From: Terrimicrobiaceae bacterium
Lineage (GTDB): Bacteria; Verrucomicrobiota; Verrucomicrobiia; Chthoniobacterales; Terrimicrobiaceae
Assembly (NCBI GenBank): GCA_018402345.1
Contig: JAGYIV010000010.1
Location: forward strand, 595,450-659,449
Reading direction: 5' to 3'
DNA length: 64,000 nucleotides
Shown piece by piece: positions 35,793 to 43,937 of this stretch (within the stretch, counting starts at the first letter, position 1; each line of letters starts with the position of its first letter). The notes below the pieces were generated by a model. It worked only from the letters and a program-made list of their open reading frames with translations, searched no databases and had not been told where the DNA came from. Made by a program: the position numbers and the translations under genes.

Positions 35793-36446
35793 ATGCGTGC
35801 GCCCGAACGTGTCATCACTCCTGAAATCCTCGACTCGCTGGACCATCGCGACCCGCGTGCCGTGCGCAGCAGGCGCGACCTGGCCATCATCGACGCGTTC
35901 ATGGGCAATTCCCGCTGGATCACGCGCACCGTGACTCGATCTCCCCATACCCGCCAAGGCATCATCGAACTCGGCGCAGGCACTGGCCACCTCTGCGATC
36001 GCCTCCACCGCTCATTGCCGGAATGCCGCATCACCGGCTTGGATTTCATCCCGAGGCCCCCCTCACTCTCGCCGGGCATCGATTGGCTCGCGGGGGATTT
36101 TTTTGACACCTTGGATTCCGCGCGCGGCGGTGTGGCTGTGGGCAGCCTGGTATTGCACCACTTTTCCGCTCACGTCCTTCGCGAACTCGGCCGCCGCCTC
36201 GACCGCTTCGATTCCCTCGTCTTCGCCGAACCCCTCCGCTCCCGCCTTCCGCTGGCGGCGGCAGCTCTCATCTCACCGCTTGTCGGCGACGTCACACGCC
36301 ACGACATGCCAGCCAGCATCCGCGCGGGGTTTCTCCACGGAGAACTCGCCTCCGCGCTCCATCTCGATCCCTCACGCTGGAAGATCCTCGAAACCTCCAC
36401 ATGGTCTGGAGCGATCCGCTTCTTCGCCACAAGACAAGCCCGATGA
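35793..36446 (+). CDS. SAM methyltransferase of the polyketide operon
   Basis: The ATG at 35793 (MRAPERVITPEILDSLDHRDP) is preferred over the TTG at 35778. The 217-residue product has GIIELGAGTGHLCDRL (SAM loop), ITGLDFIPRP and AVGSLVLHHFS. This methyltransferase type is found directly upstream of an FAD enzyme and a type III polyketide synthase in several bacterial phyla. Its stop overlaps the next start (ATGA). It may methylate the polyketide product. Substrate unknown. Confidence 0.8.
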   Translation: MRAPERVITPEILDSLDHRDPRAVRSRRDLAIIDAFMGNSRWITRTVTRSPHTRQGIIELGAGTGHLCDRLHRSLPECRITGLDFIPRPPSLSPGIDWLAGDFFDTLDSARGGVAVGSLVLHHFSAHVLRELGRRLDRFDSLVFAEPLRSRLPLAAAALISPLVGDVTRHDMPASIRAGFLHGELASALHLDPSRWKILETSTWSGAIRFFATRQAR

Positions 36447-37441
36447 AACATGCCGTCACCATCGCGGGAGGCGGTCTGGCTGGACTCTCACTCGGCATCG
36501 CCCTGCGAATGCGCGGAGTGCCTGTCACGCTCCACGAGGCGGGCACCTACCCCCGCCACCGCGTTTGCGGGGAATTCATCAGCGGCGTCACGGATTCCAC
36601 ACTCGAGACGCTCGGCATCGCCGAAGATTTCTTGACCGCCACTTCCCTCACCTCCGCCGTCTGGCACGACACCCGCGGTCGCGTCTGCGAACTGCAGGTT
36701 GCGGGCCGCGGCATTTCGCGCTGGCGACTCGATGACGCCCTGCAGCGCCGCTTCACCACATTGGGAGGCACCCTCGCCACCCACTCGCGCATCGCACCCG
36801 CCCCAGGCACGATTTGGGCCGCCGGACGCCCACGCCGCCACGGGCCATGGATCGGTCTCAAATGCCATGCCACGAACCTCCCACTCTCCCACGACCTAGA
36901 AATGCACCTCGGCTCCAATGGCTACATCGGCCTCGCCCCCATCGAGGACGGCAAGGTGAACATCTGCGGGCTGTTCAAAAAATCACCGACGCGCGGTGCC
37001 AAAGGCACGTCACTCCTCACCACAATCCTCCGCGAAGGTGGGCTTCACGACACCGCCGACCGCCTCGAGTCGGCGACGCTGGACTCCTCGGCATTCTGCG
37101 GCGTGGCGGGGTTCGAGACAGGCCGCCAGCCGTCCGAAGGATTTTCCATCGGCGATGCCACCCACATGATCCCGCCATTCACCGGAAACGGCATGTCGAT
37201 GGCCTTCGAATCCGCTGAAACCGCCCTGCCCCATGCGCTATCCTACGCCCGCGGCGAGTGTTCATGGGATTCCGCCTCCTCCTCCTGCGCGGCCGACCTC
37301 GAGAACCGCTTCCGCGCCCGCATGCTCGCCAGCGCCGCCATTCACACCCTCCTCACCTCACCCAAGGCATCGCGCCTGGCCACTACCCTCGCGAGATCCA
37401 GCCTACTGCCCATCCAACCACTCCTCCACCTCCTGCGCTGA
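36443..37441 (+). CDS. FAD-dependent oxidoreductase of the polyketide operon
   Basis: From the ATG at 36443 the 332-residue protein begins MKHAVTIAGGGLAGLSLGIA, the FAD GxGxxG fold. HRVCGEFISG and FSIGDATHMIPPFTGNGMSM, the second FAD-binding GD motif, follow, as in geranylgeranyl-reductase-like and aromatic hydroxylase flavoproteins. It overlaps the methyltransferase by 4 bp and shares one base with the polyketide synthase start. It probably oxidises the polyketide product. Confidence 0.83.
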   Translation: MKHAVTIAGGGLAGLSLGIALRMRGVPVTLHEAGTYPRHRVCGEFISGVTDSTLETLGIAEDFLTATSLTSAVWHDTRGRVCELQVAGRGISRWRLDDALQRRFTTLGGTLATHSRIAPAPGTIWAAGRPRRHGPWIGLKCHATNLPLSHDLEMHLGSNGYIGLAPIEDGKVNICGLFKKSPTRGAKGTSLLTTILREGGLHDTADRLESATLDSSAFCGVAGFETGRQPSEGFSIGDATHMIPPFTGNGMSMAFESAETALPHALSYARGECSWDSASSSCAADLENRFRARMLASAAIHTLLTSPKASRLATTLARSSLLPIQPLLHLLR

Positions 37442-38466
37442 TGTATCTCCAATCCCTAGCCACCGCCTTCCCGCCGCACAGCTTCACCCAGGCCGAGTGC
37501 CTTCAACTCCTCACCGCCTCCGGCGCCATGGCCCCGCTCCGCCAACGCTCCCGCGACCTTCTCGAAAAAATCCTTACCGGCGACTCGGGCATCGCAACCC
37601 GCCAATTCTGCACCCCCGACATCTCAACCCTCTTCCAAGCCGGAGCAGGAGAACTCCACCACCACTTCGAAACCCACGCCCCGCACCTCGCGGCGGATGC
37701 CCTCCTGACCGCCTGCGAACGCGCCGGCACCACGCCCTCATCGATCGATGCCCTTCTGGTCTGCACCTGCACCGGCTACCTCTGCCCCGGCCTCAGCAGC
37801 CACATTTCCGAACGCCTTGGCATGCGTCCCAACGCCTTTCTCCAAGACCTCCTCGGCCTCGGCTGCGGCGCTGCCCTCCCACTGCTCGAAACCGCACGCG
37901 GCATCCTCTCGGCAAACCCAAAAGCCACCATTGCAACCATCGCCGTTGAGATTTCCTCAGCCGCCTTTTACCTCAATGACGACCCAGGCGTGCTCATCAG
38001 CCTCTGCCTCTTCGGCGACGGCGCGGCTGCCGCCCTCTGGCGCCACGAACCGACAGGCGACCAATTCCGATTCCATGGGTTCCAAACAATCCACCAGCCT
38101 GCCCACCGCGAAAAAATCCGCTTTGTGAATGCCGACGGACGCCTGAAAAACCAACTCCACCGCGATGTTCCCAATCTCGCCGCAGAGGCCGTTGCCGGGC
38201 TCTTCGAGAAAAAATCCACCACCCCCGACCGCCTCGTCGCCCATACCGGCGGACGCGATGTCATCCTCGCCATCGAAAGCCGACTTCCCGCCCACCCGCT
38301 CGAGGAAACCCGCGCCATCCTCCACAGCCACGGAAACATCAGCAGCCCCAGCGTCCTCGCCGCCCTCGAGCACTCCCTCGCCACGCACCCCTCCTCGAAA
38401 ACCATCTGGCTCACCGCCTTTGGCGCAGGCTTTTCCGCTCACTCGGCCGAACTCACCCGCGACTGA
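37441..38466 (+). CDS. Type III polyketide synthase (chalcone synthase-like)
   Basis: The 341-residue protein has the complete Cys-His-Asn triad: LLGLGCGAALPLLETARG, LVAHTGGRDVI and HGNISSPSVLAALE. LCLFGDGAAAALW is also conserved. It extends an acyl-CoA with malonyl-CoA to make a resorcinol, pyrone or quinone-type product. The start ATG overlaps the FAD gene stop (TGATG). The three-gene order methyltransferase, FAD enzyme, PKS marks a small biosynthetic operon; product unknown. Confidence 0.9.
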   Translation: MYLQSLATAFPPHSFTQAECLQLLTASGAMAPLRQRSRDLLEKILTGDSGIATRQFCTPDISTLFQAGAGELHHHFETHAPHLAADALLTACERAGTTPSSIDALLVCTCTGYLCPGLSSHISERLGMRPNAFLQDLLGLGCGAALPLLETARGILSANPKATIATIAVEISSAAFYLNDDPGVLISLCLFGDGAAAALWRHEPTGDQFRFHGFQTIHQPAHREKIRFVNADGRLKNQLHRDVPNLAAEAVAGLFEKKSTTPDRLVAHTGGRDVILAIESRLPAHPLEETRAILHSHGNISSPSVLAALEHSLATHPSSKTIWLTAFGAGFSAHSAELTRD

Positions 38467-38478
38467 CCTCTCCCCTCG

Positions 38479-39540
38479 ATGCCGCGCGTCATCTTCCATA
38501 TCGACATGGACGCCTTCTACGCGTCCGTCGAGCAACGCGACAACCCCGACCTGCTCGGTCGCCCTGTCATTGTGGGAGCGCCGCCGGACCGCCGTGGCGT
38601 TGTGTGCGCGGCGAGTTACGAAGCCCGCGCCTTTGGCGTGCGATCGGCCATGCCGGCACGCACCGCCCAGCGCCTCTGTCCAGATGGCGTGTTTCTCTAC
38701 CCTCGCATGGACGCCTACCGCGCGGAGTCACATGCCGTCATGGCATTGCTCGGGCGCTTCGGCGGAAAAATCGAACAGGTCTCGGTGGACGAGGCGTATC
38801 TCGACCTGAGCCACCACTTCGAAGCATTCGACGCCGCGACTGCCACGGCTCTCGGCGAGGAGATGAAATCCCTCATCCTCACCGAACGCCACCTCACCGC
38901 GAGCATCGGGATCGGCCCCAACAAGCTCCTCGCAAAAATCGCCAGCGACCATCGCAAGCCCGACGGGCTCGTTTGTGTCACCGACGGGGAAAAAGCCGCC
39001 TTTCTCCGCCCCCTGCCGGCATCCGCCATTCACGGCGTGGGCAAGGTCACCGCCGAGGCGCTCGCTCTGGCGGGCCTCCGCACCATCGCCGATCTGCAGG
39101 ACCACAAAGGCGACCTGCGCGCGCTCGTCGGCTCGTTTGCCGCAAAACTCAAGCTCTTCGCCTTCGGTGAGGACGACCGCCCACTCGAGATCGATGGCGC
39201 GGTCAAAAGCATCAGCGCGGAGGAGACCTTCCCACGCGACACCGCCGACAGGCGGCTTCTCGTGCCCGCCCTCAGGCAACAAGCCGATGAGATCGGCGCG
39301 AAACTCGCCCGCGAGCGCCTCGCCGCCCGCACGATCCAGGTCAAGGTCCGCTACACGGACTTCACCACTCTCACCCGCCAATACACAGTCGAGGACCCCG
39401 TGGAATCCGCCGACGACATCTACACGATCGCCTGCGCGATCCTCCGCCGCACAAAGCTCGTCGAGCGCCCGCTCCGCCTCATCGGCCTCGGTGTCTCAGG
39501 CCTCGGGCCGCCGGGCACGCAACTCACCCTGCCGCTGTGA
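38479..39540 (+). CDS. dinB: DNA polymerase IV
   Basis: The 353-residue protein begins MPRVIFHIDMDAFYASVEQR (catalytic D-x-D). It has VSVDEAYLDLSH with the second acidic pair, IGIGPNKLLAKIASDHRKP, a helix-hairpin-helix (IHGVGKVTAEALAL) and the little-finger domain (TIQVKVRYTDFTTLTRQY). It copies past lesions as a Y-family polymerase. Its 3-prime end overlaps yjbQ on the other strand by 17 bp. The last ~72 codons are duplicated at 43190-43414. Confidence 0.93.
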   Translation: MPRVIFHIDMDAFYASVEQRDNPDLLGRPVIVGAPPDRRGVVCAASYEARAFGVRSAMPARTAQRLCPDGVFLYPRMDAYRAESHAVMALLGRFGGKIEQVSVDEAYLDLSHHFEAFDAATATALGEEMKSLILTERHLTASIGIGPNKLLAKIASDHRKPDGLVCVTDGEKAAFLRPLPASAIHGVGKVTAEALALAGLRTIADLQDHKGDLRALVGSFAAKLKLFAFGEDDRPLEIDGAVKSISAEETFPRDTADRRLLVPALRQQADEIGAKLARERLAARTIQVKVRYTDFTTLTRQYTVEDPVESADDIYTIACAILRRTKLVERPLRLIGLGVSGLGPPGTQLTLPL

Positions 39541-39952
39541 GTGAATTTCCCGTCACATTCACCGCGACCCGCCGCGTGTGCGCCGCCCTCCGGTGCTCGA
39601 ACAAATACAGCCCCTGCCATGTCCCCAGAACCAACCTGCCGCGCGAGACAGGCACCACCTCGCTCGTGCGCGTGAGCGCCATGCGGATGTGTGACGTCAT
39701 GTCGTCCGGCCCCTCGAGCGTGTGCTCGTAGCCCTCTCCGTCCTCGGGAACCAACCGCTCGAAATACCGCTCCAAATCACGCGCGGCGGTCGGATCCGCG
39801 TTTTCAAACACCACCAGGCTCGCGCTCGTGTGGCACACGAAGACCGTCGCCACCCCGTCCCCGCAAGCCGCCTCGCGCACCGCACGCTCGACCTTGGCGG
39901 TGATCTCGTAGAGCCCCTTCCCGCGTGTCGCCACCTCGAAAAACGTCGTCGT
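39324..39952. repeat. ~630-bp direct repeat, copy 1 (dinB 3-prime end plus yjbQ)
   Basis: Identity with 43189-43830 begins at cctcgccgcccgcacgatcc and ends at aaaaacgtcgtcgtc. Few mismatches are seen, so the duplication is recent or is kept alike by recombination. Confidence 0.88.
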
Positions 39953-39955
39953 CAT
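39524..39955 (-). CDS. yjbQ: YjbQ/UPF0047-family protein, copy 1
   Basis: The 143-residue protein has VFVCHTSASLVVFENADP, GPDDMTSHIRMALTRTS and LVLGTWQGLYLFEHR, the metal-site and core motifs of YjbQ (secondary thiamine-phosphate synthase-like; the true physiological role is debated). It is convergent with dinB. A second copy, ~97% alike, is at 43398-43835. The start here is MTTTFF; the other copy starts MKSTTTFF. Confidence 0.88.
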   Translation of the reverse strand: MTTTFFEVATRGKGLYEITAKVERAVREAACGDGVATVFVCHTSASLVVFENADPTAARDLERYFERLVPEDGEGYEHTLEGPDDMTSHIRMALTRTSEVVPVSRGRLVLGTWQGLYLFEHRRAAHTRRVAVNVTGNSLTAAG

Positions 39956-40124
39956 GCGCGAAGAGCCCTGCGAATTTCAAATCTTCCAAAAGGTCGGCCA
40001 CGACGGCCCGGTCCATTTCTTCCCCAGCGGCCACCCCCCCGTCCTGCGCACCCCCACATCTCTCTTTATCGGCCCCCAACTCCACTTCGAAACGCTTCGC
40101 GATTCCATTGCAGTCCTCGGCTGA
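39954..40124 (+). CDS. Small protein of unknown function, divergent from yjbQ
   Basis: A 56-residue frame begins at the ATG at 39954 (MREEPCEFQIFQKVGHDGPV) and ends LRDSIAVLG. Its composition is protein-like, and it starts back to back with yjbQ copy 1, so the two start codons overlap. I do not recognise a family. The MFS frame on the other strand reads through it antisense, but that tail of the MFS protein looks non-native (see there), which favours this gene. Confidence 0.45.
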   Translation: MREEPCEFQIFQKVGHDGPVHFFPSGHPPVLRTPTSLFIGPQLHFETLRDSIAVLG

Positions 40125-41455
40125 GAAATCCGCCAAAAATTTCCCACGCGGCGGACAGAGGTTGCATTACGCAATTGCTGCATTCCTTTTTTGCGGGTGA
40201 TATGGCTAAAAAGCACGCTCGCCCCCAAACCAATGATTGCGAATCCAAAGACCATTAGAAATACATGTTGATGGCCCACCGGCCCGGGAGATCTATCCAG
40301 CAAATATCCCATCACAGGCCCCATAAAGATATCTGGAGTATAGCCTACCACGGATACAAGACCGACCGCGCTTCCGGTAAACGCCACTGGCACATTCCCT
40401 TCCTTCATGATAGCAAAGTAGAGGCCGCGCAACGCGAATATCCCAAGGCTCGCACAGATGATCGTCAGGAGATAGATTCCCAGCATCCAGGATTGAATGG
40501 TGCCGATGCCGAGCACGAGGCTTCCGGACGCAAGGAGCGCAAAACTCACGATCGTCATCAATCCCGCGCTCGTCCGGTCGGCAAGGTATCCGGCAGCGAT
40601 TGCGGCAACGGGCCGCACCCATAAGGAGACCGTGCCAACCTTGGCAGCTTCGACCTCGTCCAAACCCAGAACCTCGCTGGCATACAAGGAAAAGTCATCA
40701 GTGGCTTTAAAGCCTACATAGGCGCATATGATAATCAGAGACTGCAGCCATACCGTCGGCATTTTAAAAACATGCAGCACTCCTCGGAAATGAAAGCTTG
40801 AAAAACTCGGTTGCCCTCCTCGCTCGCGCGTTGGCAAGGCAAACCAAACCAGAACCGCCGAGGCGCAGGTCATGCCCGCAAGCCAGAAAATGACTTGGCG
40901 AATGGCTGCTGTTCGCTGTTCAAGCGAAGCATTCCCAACATCTTCAGGAATAAGCGCCGCATAGAGCGCGACCATCACGGTGCCGGTCACGGCCGTGAGC
41001 AACCCCCTCCCTCCATCCAAGAGTCCAAAGGCAGCGCCTTGTTTCAACTCACCGCCCCACTCGCGAGTCGCTCGCATCAACGCCGCCCAAAACAACGCAA
41101 TCGTGGTAAATCCCCAATAGGCATACAGCAATTTCAACGAGGAGAGCGATGGGATCGTTGCCAGAACAAGGCCTCCCAATGCGGTCGTGATCAGCGCCGT
41201 GGCGATGAGTTTGCGCGGCCTAAAAATGTCTGCAATCGGGCCCCCGGGCAAATACACAATCATGGCCACGATCCCATAAAGCGCAAAAGCCGTCCCCAAC
41301 TCGAGATTGGTGAGATCAAAGACCTCGAGAAGCGTCGGCCTGAACACCCTGGCCAATACGAAGGGAAGAAAGAAGATCGTCTCACCCGCTGCGATCAAGC
41401 TCAGCAGGACCAGTGATCTGCGGACCCCCGGGCTTCCACGGCTTGGATTGGTCAC
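39977..41455 (-). CDS. MFS transporter with a probably non-native C-terminal tail
   Basis: The first ~430 residues are a normal major-facilitator protein with about 12 membrane segments, for example LVLLSLIAAGETIFFLPFVL, the motif-A-like GGPIADIFRPRKL and a second-half PVAAIAAGYLADRTSAG. The last ~55 residues (after HITRKKGMQQLR) are Trp/Arg-rich and lie antisense to the small gene at 39954-40124. The original stop was therefore probably lost at a junction near 40130. It follows the methyltransferase gene by 15 bp. Substrate unknown. Confidence 0.75.
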   Translation of the reverse strand: MTNPSRGSPGVRRSLVLLSLIAAGETIFFLPFVLARVFRPTLLEVFDLTNLELGTAFALYGIVAMIVYLPGGPIADIFRPRKLIATALITTALGGLVLATIPSLSSLKLLYAYWGFTTIALFWAALMRATREWGGELKQGAAFGLLDGGRGLLTAVTGTVMVALYAALIPEDVGNASLEQRTAAIRQVIFWLAGMTCASAVLVWFALPTRERGGQPSFSSFHFRGVLHVFKMPTVWLQSLIIICAYVGFKATDDFSLYASEVLGLDEVEAAKVGTVSLWVRPVAAIAAGYLADRTSAGLMTIVSFALLASGSLVLGIGTIQSWMLGIYLLTIICASLGIFALRGLYFAIMKEGNVPVAFTGSAVGLVSVVGYTPDIFMGPVMGYLLDRSPGPVGHQHVFLMVFGFAIIGLGASVLFSHITRKKGMQQLRNATSVRRVGNFWRISQPRTAMESRSVSKWSWGPIKRDVGVRRTGGWPLGKKWTGPSWPTFWKI

Positions 41456-41470
41456 CAGAAAGCCCCTCTC

Positions 41471-42244
41471 CTAAATGTCCAAGGATTTCAGGAAATCATC
41501 AGGAATCGGGGCCACCACCCGGCCGACTAACGCATAATACTTCAAACGAACACCCTCCATCGATAAGCGATGAGTGTAACGCTCAAGCTGATAGATATCG
41601 AGATACTCCGAAAAAATGAGTTCGCGCACGAATCGCGCAAACCCAGTTTGATCCGACTTGTCTAAAAAAGTCTCCTTGATATTGAAAGCGACCCAACCGT
41701 TGACGGCAACCAGGCTCAATGCTTGAAAAAAAGCCGAGGGCGGTATGTCACCAAAGCCGAGCGCTGCGACCGAGGTCAGGCAGTTGAATTTCCAATCCTT
41801 GAGCTCTTCAAGTTGGCCTGCGGACATACTGGTAAAATCAGCCACCAAATAATCGTCATAAACAAAAGGACGATCCCTGTAGGCCGCCTCATGCGCTTCT
41901 GGAAGAATGTCCGCACCCACGATTCGAGACACGCCAATCCTACGCAACTCTTCTGCCATCATGCCATTGCCCGCACCAAGATCCAGCACGCGGAGTTCGC
42001 TGCAAGACTCCAACTCCGAGGATACGCTTCGCTGCAGGAGCTCCACGACTTTTTGCGGCGATTTGCACTTGAGACGATCGTAAAAGAGTTGCTCATACAG
42101 CCCGGGCCTCGAAAAAATCTCGTCGTAATCGTGAAATCGCAGCCTAACAGGCTCGCCATTCTCGAATAAGTAAAAATACGCTTCAGATTGTGAAAGGTCG
42201 TGCTCCTGTTCTGGTGGAAATTGAATGCGATGTGGTTTTGTCAT
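41471..42244 (-). CDS. SAM-dependent methyltransferase
   Basis: Started at the ATG at 42244 (MTKPHRIQFPPEQEHDLSQS), the 257-residue protein has LRVLDLGAGNGMMAEELRRI (SAM loop), RIVGADILPEA and FNCLTSVAALGFGDIPPSAF. Similar proteins are annotated only as class I methyltransferases. It is upstream of the MFS gene in what looks like a two-gene operon that lies between the two copies of the dinB/yjbQ duplication. Substrate unknown. Confidence 0.72.
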   Translation of the reverse strand: MTKPHRIQFPPEQEHDLSQSEAYFYLFENGEPVRLRFHDYDEIFSRPGLYEQLFYDRLKCKSPQKVVELLQRSVSSELESCSELRVLDLGAGNGMMAEELRRIGVSRIVGADILPEAHEAAYRDRPFVYDDYLVADFTSMSAGQLEELKDWKFNCLTSVAALGFGDIPPSAFFQALSLVAVNGWVAFNIKETFLDKSDQTGFARFVRELIFSEYLDIYQLERYTHRLSMEGVRLKYYALVGRVVAPIPDDFLKSLDI

Positions 42245-42479
42245 TATTATGTTGCAATAACTTGCTCTTGAGTTGCTTGAATTCAACTATTTGGATATGG
42301 ATAATTTTTTTCTTAATCAGCCAAGGCAAGAAAAAAACGGTTGAACGGTGAAAGTTTGAAGATGTTGCCAGAATGATTCAAGCGTAATTTGAAAAAAGGC
42401 TGACTCACATCCGCTCCGACATATTCGTCACTCCGCTTGGCGACCCTCTCCGCGAGTCTGCCCGAAGCCAACTTGGTCG
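42245..42479. other. Gene-free stretch
   Basis: AT-rich at first, then sequence with no clear frame. No gene is supported. Confidence 0.35.
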
Positions 42480-43190
42480 ACTTCTCACCATACTCCAGAC
42501 ACTTACCCCTGCCGCAAAACTCAACCAAACCGCATGGAAGTCACATGGAATGCTGAAGCAGGAAACCCACGGCGCACTCCCAAGTTTCAGTCGACAACTC
42601 GGAAGCAGATCGTTGTGATCGGCATCGTCGACCACAACTAAAAGTTTCGATCTCGCAAGAAGCTCCTATAGTCTTTCCCCGAAGTGCGTAGGAACGATCG
42701 TATCCTGCAAGGCGACCGCAAAATCAGCATGCCCCTTGTAAGATTCCAGCCACTTCCCAGACGGATAGGTTTCGCGAAAAATCCAACGCACCGGCAAAAA
42801 CGGCTAACGGTGCCGCGCCACATTCGTCAGCGAATCGAATGGCATGAGGAGACGCAATCCACCACCCCTTTGCGAGTTTGAGGCAGCCGCGGCGCAGGCG
42901 ACCCCCGTGCCGATCGATTCGCCCAGAAGAATCACCGGAAATCCCTCGGGAATCTCCCCCAGCGCCTCCTTCGCCGCGGAAAGAAAAGCGCTTTGCGAAG
43001 GCTCCCGGACCGCACTCCGTAACCAGGATATTCCAAAATGAAAATCGTGACCGCCCGTGACGGCGCCGCCGCACGCAGGAGCGGACCGTAGGACATCCGA
43101 TCCGCAGCGTGACCGGCGTTCCCATGAAAAATCAAAAAAGCTAAATGCGGCCGCGCATCCGACGGGTTGGCGCGATCGACATAGCCGATG
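42480..43190 (-). pseudogene. Broken alpha/beta hydrolase gene, 5-prime end removed
   Basis: In three different minus-strand frames, pieces of one alpha/beta hydrolase can be read in order. These are HLAFLIFHGNAGHAADR and VTIFILEYPGYGVRSG (~43040-43150), then EIPEGFPVILLGESIGTG with the nucleophile-elbow GESIG (~42905-42960), then VALQDTIVPTHFGERL with the acid region (~42680-42730). At least two frameshifts separate them. The N-terminus is cut off exactly where the duplicated dinB segment begins (~43190). Confidence 0.65.
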
Positions 43191-43830
43191 GCCTCGCCGC
43201 CCGCACGATCCAGGTCAAGGTCCGCTACACGGACTTCACCACTCTCACCCGCCAATACACAGTCGAGGACCCCGTGGAGTCCGCCGACGACATCTACACG
43301 ATCGCTTGCTCGATTCTCCGCCGCACAAAGCTCGTCGAGCGCCCGCTCCGCCTCATCGGCCTCGGTGTCTCGGGCCTCGGCCCGCCGGGCACGCAACTCA
43401 CCCTGCCGCTGTGAGTGAATTTCCCGTCACATTCACCGCGACCCGCCGCGTGTGCGCCGCCCTCCGATGCTCGAACAAATATAGCCCCTGCCATGTCCCC
43501 AGAACCAACCTGCCGCGCGAGACAGGCACCACCTCGCTCGTGCGCGTGAGCGCCATGCGGATGTGTGACGTCATATCGTCCGGCCCCTCGAGCGTGTGCT
43601 CGTAGCCCTCTCCGTCCTCGGGAACCAACCGCTCGAAATACCGCTCCAAATCACGCGCTGCGGTCGGATCCGCGTTTTCAAACACCACCAGGCTCGCGCT
43701 CGTGTGGCACACGAAGACCGTCGCCACCCCGTCCCCGCAAGCCGCCTCGCGCACCGCCCGCTCGAGCTTGGCTGTGATGTCGTAGAGCCCCTTCCCGCGG
43801 GTCGCCACCTCGAAAAACGTCGTCGTCGAT
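43189..43830. repeat. ~630-bp direct repeat, copy 2
   Basis: Partner of 39324-39952, in the same orientation and 3.87 kb downstream. Its left edge truncates the hydrolase relic and its right edge precedes the M29-like peptidase gene. Confidence 0.88.
43190..43414 (+). pseudogene. Duplicated 3-prime end of dinB
   Basis: The segment encodes LAARTIQVKVRYTDFTTLTR through to GPPGTQLTLPL, the last ~72 residues of dinB at 38479-39540, nearly identical at DNA level. The polymerase catalytic domain is absent. It overlaps the second yjbQ in the same way as the original. Confidence 0.88.
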
Positions 43831-43835
43831 TTCAT
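43398..43835 (-). CDS. yjbQ: YjbQ/UPF0047-family protein, copy 2
   Basis: The 145-residue protein starts MKSTTTFFEVATRGKGLYDI and differs from copy 1 at only a few positions (E/D, V/L). All conserved motifs (CHTSASLVVFEN, GTWQGLYLFEHR) are intact, so both copies may work. The extra MKS at the start comes from sequence beyond the duplication edge, so one of the two starts was created by the rearrangement. Confidence 0.85.
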   Translation of the reverse strand: MKSTTTFFEVATRGKGLYDITAKLERAVREAACGDGVATVFVCHTSASLVVFENADPTAARDLERYFERLVPEDGEGYEHTLEGPDDMTSHIRMALTRTSEVVPVSRGRLVLGTWQGLYLFEHRRAAHTRRVAVNVTGNSLTAAG

Positions 43836-43937
43836 GCGCCCCCACACTACCGCTCCACTGGCCGCTGTGGAGGCGCAAAATCCCGCAGCGGGGATTTTTT
43901 GAATCGTCAGCCCCGACACGCGCGTAGAACATGCTCG

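Noticed and set aside
42313..42528. Minus-strand frame MVEFCGRGKCLEYG...
   Set aside because: No recognisable domain, placed next to decayed hydrolase DNA; treated as chance.
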